The notes under the pieces: generated by a model
Databases searched by the model: none
Told to the model about the DNA's origin: nothing
The model's input: the letters and a program-made list of their open reading frames with translations, nothing else
Translations under genes and position numbers: made by a program
Shown: piece by piece, positions 62,949 through 64,000 of the stretch
Layout of the letters: each line of letters starts with the position of its first letter
Position numbering within the stretch: the stretch's first letter is position 1
Origin: Prescottella subtropica
GTDB taxonomy: Bacteria; Actinomycetota; Actinomycetes; Mycobacteriales; Mycobacteriaceae
Direction: 5' to 3'
NCBI RefSeq assembly: GCF_005434945.1
Contig: NZ_SKCH01000013.1
Coordinates: forward strand, 32,955-96,954
DNA: 64,000 bases

Positions 62949-63815
62949 GTGCACGGTTACGCGAACGGTGCCAAGACATTCGGTCTGCTGGTCGGCATGT
63001 CGGCGTTGATCATCTTCATCGGCTCCCTGTTCGGGAACCGGACCATCCTGCTGTTCTCGATCCTGCTGGCGGTCGGAACCAACGCGTACGCCTACTTCAA
63101 CAGCGACAAGCTCGCGTTGCGGGCGATGCACGCCCAACCGATCACCGAGGTACAGGCCCCGGTCATCTACAAGATCGTGCGTGAACTCGCGACCACCGCG
63201 CACCAGCCGATGCCGCGGCTGTACATCAGCCCCACGGCGGCCCCCAACGCGTTCGCGACCGGACGTAATCCCCGCCACGCGGCCGTGTGTTGCACCAGCG
63301 GCATCCTCGACATCCTCGACGAACGGGAACTGCGGGCCGTCCTCGGGCACGAGCTCTCGCACGTCTACAACCGCGACATCCTCATCTCGTCGGTGGCCGG
63401 CGCGATGGCGGCCGTCATCTCCGGTCTCGCGAACATGGCGATCTTCGCGAACATGTTCGGTGGCGGACGAGACGGGCAGAGCGCCAACCCGCTCGCCTTG
63501 CTGCTGGTGTCACTGCTCGGCCCGATCGCGGCGACCGTCGTCAAACTCGCGGTGTCCCGGTCCCGGGAATATCAGGCCGACCAGTCGGGTGCCGAACTCA
63601 CCGGAGACCCGTTGGCGCTGGCGTCGGCGCTACGCAAACTCGAGCGCGGCACGCAGGCCGCACCGCTGCCGCCCGAACCACGGATCGCCGCCCAGTCGCA
63701 CATGATGATCGCCAACCCGTTCCGGGCCGGCGACAAGGTCGGCAAGCTCTTCTCCACCCATCCGCCCATGGCGGACCGCATCGAACGCCTCGAACGGATG
63801 GCAGGAGGGCGCTAG
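62949..63815 (+). CDS. htpX: Membrane zinc metalloprotease HtpX
   Basis: The GTG at 62949 (6 bases after GGGAAGAGG; another GTG at 62946) gives 288 residues, matching the mycobacterial protein. Two N-terminal membrane segments are followed by the M48 peptidase domain with [10 protein letters not shown] (HExxH), two further hydrophobic segments and the third zinc ligand in [12 protein letters not shown]. HtpX degrades damaged membrane proteins. It closes the conserved men-ispB-htpX block, and a family-1 hairpin follows its stop. Confidence 0.95.
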   Translation: MHGYANGAKTFGLLVGMSALIIFIGSLFGNRTILLFSILLAVGTNAYAYFNSDKLALRAMHAQPITEVQAPVIYKIVRELATTAHQPMPRLYISPTAAPNAFATGRNPRHAAVCCTSGILDILDERELRAVLGHELSHVYNRDILISSVAGAMAAVISGLANMAIFANMFGGGRDGQSANPLALLLVSLLGPIAATVVKLAVSRSREYQADQSGAELTGDPLALASALRKLERGTQAAPLPPEPRIAAQSHMMIANPFRAGDKVGKLFSTHPPMADRIERLERMAGGR

Positions 63816-63821
63816 CGCGCC

Positions 63822-63863
63822 TGTGCGCCTTTTTGGTAGCTGCTACTACCAAAAAGGCGCACA
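63822..63863. terminator. GCGCCTTTTTGGTAG hairpin, copy 5
   Basis: TGTGCGCCTTTTTGGTAG (63822-63839) pairs perfectly with 63846-63863 over 18 bp; the loop is CTGCTA. It begins 6 bases after the htpX stop and lies between htpX and a converging gene, so it may serve both. Confidence 0.75.
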
Positions 63864-63908
63864 AGCAGCTCGGCTGCCTAGTGGTCGTCGGCGTTAGTTC
63901 GTCGGGGG

Positions 63909-64000
63909 TCAGGCGGCCTCCCCGAGTTCCGGAGCAGGCGCGTCCGGTTCGTGGCGCCGGAGCCGCGCCAAGTAGTCGTTGAGATCCGCGCGGGTGTACC
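63909..64000 (-). CDS. 3' end of an unidentified gene (partial)
   Basis: Reading leftwards from the window edge the frame gives YTRADLNDYLARLRRHEPD, then APAPELGEAA and a stop at 63911-63909. GC-rich codons and the placement opposite htpX with a shared hairpin suggest a real C-terminus. Mycobacteria have a glycerol-3-phosphate dehydrogenase gene in this orientation here, but these 30 residues are not enough to name it. Confidence 0.55.
   Translation of the reverse strand, partial: YTRADLNDYLARLRRHEPDAPAPELGEAA

Noticed and set aside
10976..63863. A recurring peptide pattern LCAFLV--TKKAH in several open frames
   Set aside because: It is the translation of the five GCGCCTTTTTGGTAG hairpins, not a conserved protein motif.
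1..64000. CRISPR arrays, tRNA and rRNA genes
   Set aside because: No regularly spaced repeats, cloverleaf-like segments or rRNA-like sequence were seen in reading the window.

Overview
This 64 kb, very GC-rich window comes from a chromosome of the Mycobacteriales, most likely Rhodococcus or a close Nocardiaceae relative. From memory, gene order follows Mycobacterium tuberculosis Rv0486 to Rv0563 almost step for step: mshA, a YbjN-like gene, gpmA, senX3-regX3, ppx, proC, bS22, galE-like, hemA-C-D-B, hemL, the cytochrome c biogenesis genes, menA, menE, pit, menB, menC, menD, menG, menJ, a polyprenyl synthase and htpX. It looks like core chromosome. I see no rRNA, tRNA, CRISPR array, prophage or insertion sequence.

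Layout. 1-9.3 kb: end of mycothiol gene mshA, a resuscitation-promoting factor with a long structured leader, glycolytic gpmA, the SenX3-RegX3 phosphate-sensing pair and ppx. 9.4-16.3 kb: a MerR-type regulator with a thioesterase behind a striking operator, proC, a small DNA-binding protein, the 33-residue ribosomal protein bS22, an epimerase/acyltransferase pair, a HAD phosphatase and a glutaredoxin-like protein. 16.4-22.4 kb: rex-hemA-hemC-hemD-hemB behind a near-consensus Rex operator. 22.4-30 kb: small membrane proteins, csoR-copZ, an exported PQQ-type sugar dehydrogenase and an MprF-like DUF2156 pair. 30-36.3 kb: hemL, a histidine phosphatase and the ResA-CcdA-ResB-CcsB cytochrome c maturation set, joined by 4-base overlaps. 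36.4-42.2 kb: a BldC-like regulator, a Cds1-like cysteine desulfhydrase, small genes and a decayed glyoxalase gene. 42.2-63.8 kb: the menaquinone genes, interrupted by a regulatory/export module (SARP-type ATPase regulator, ABC-2 transporter and secreted protein).

The genes form a respiration and redox neighbourhood. NADH-sensing Rex drives tetrapyrrole synthesis, hemL supplies 5-aminolevulinate, the Ccs genes attach heme to c-type cytochromes, and the men genes with the polyprenyl synthase and MenJ make the saturated menaquinone that feeds the chain. SenX3-RegX3, Ppx and Pit add phosphate homeostasis.

The best leads for something new are: (1) three GTGCAAG-type heptamers at exact 11-bp spacing directly before the ABC transporter, the layout of a SARP activator site, with a SARP-domain regulator a few genes away; (2) five near-identical perfect hairpins containing GCGCCTTTTTGGTAG at the 3' ends of unrelated genes; (3) a 9-bp tandem repeat carrying four in-frame GTG codons at the hemB start; (4) a structured rpf leader that may be a c-di-AMP riboswitch; (5) a recurrent -10-element-N6-start-codon arrangement suggesting many leaderless mRNAs.
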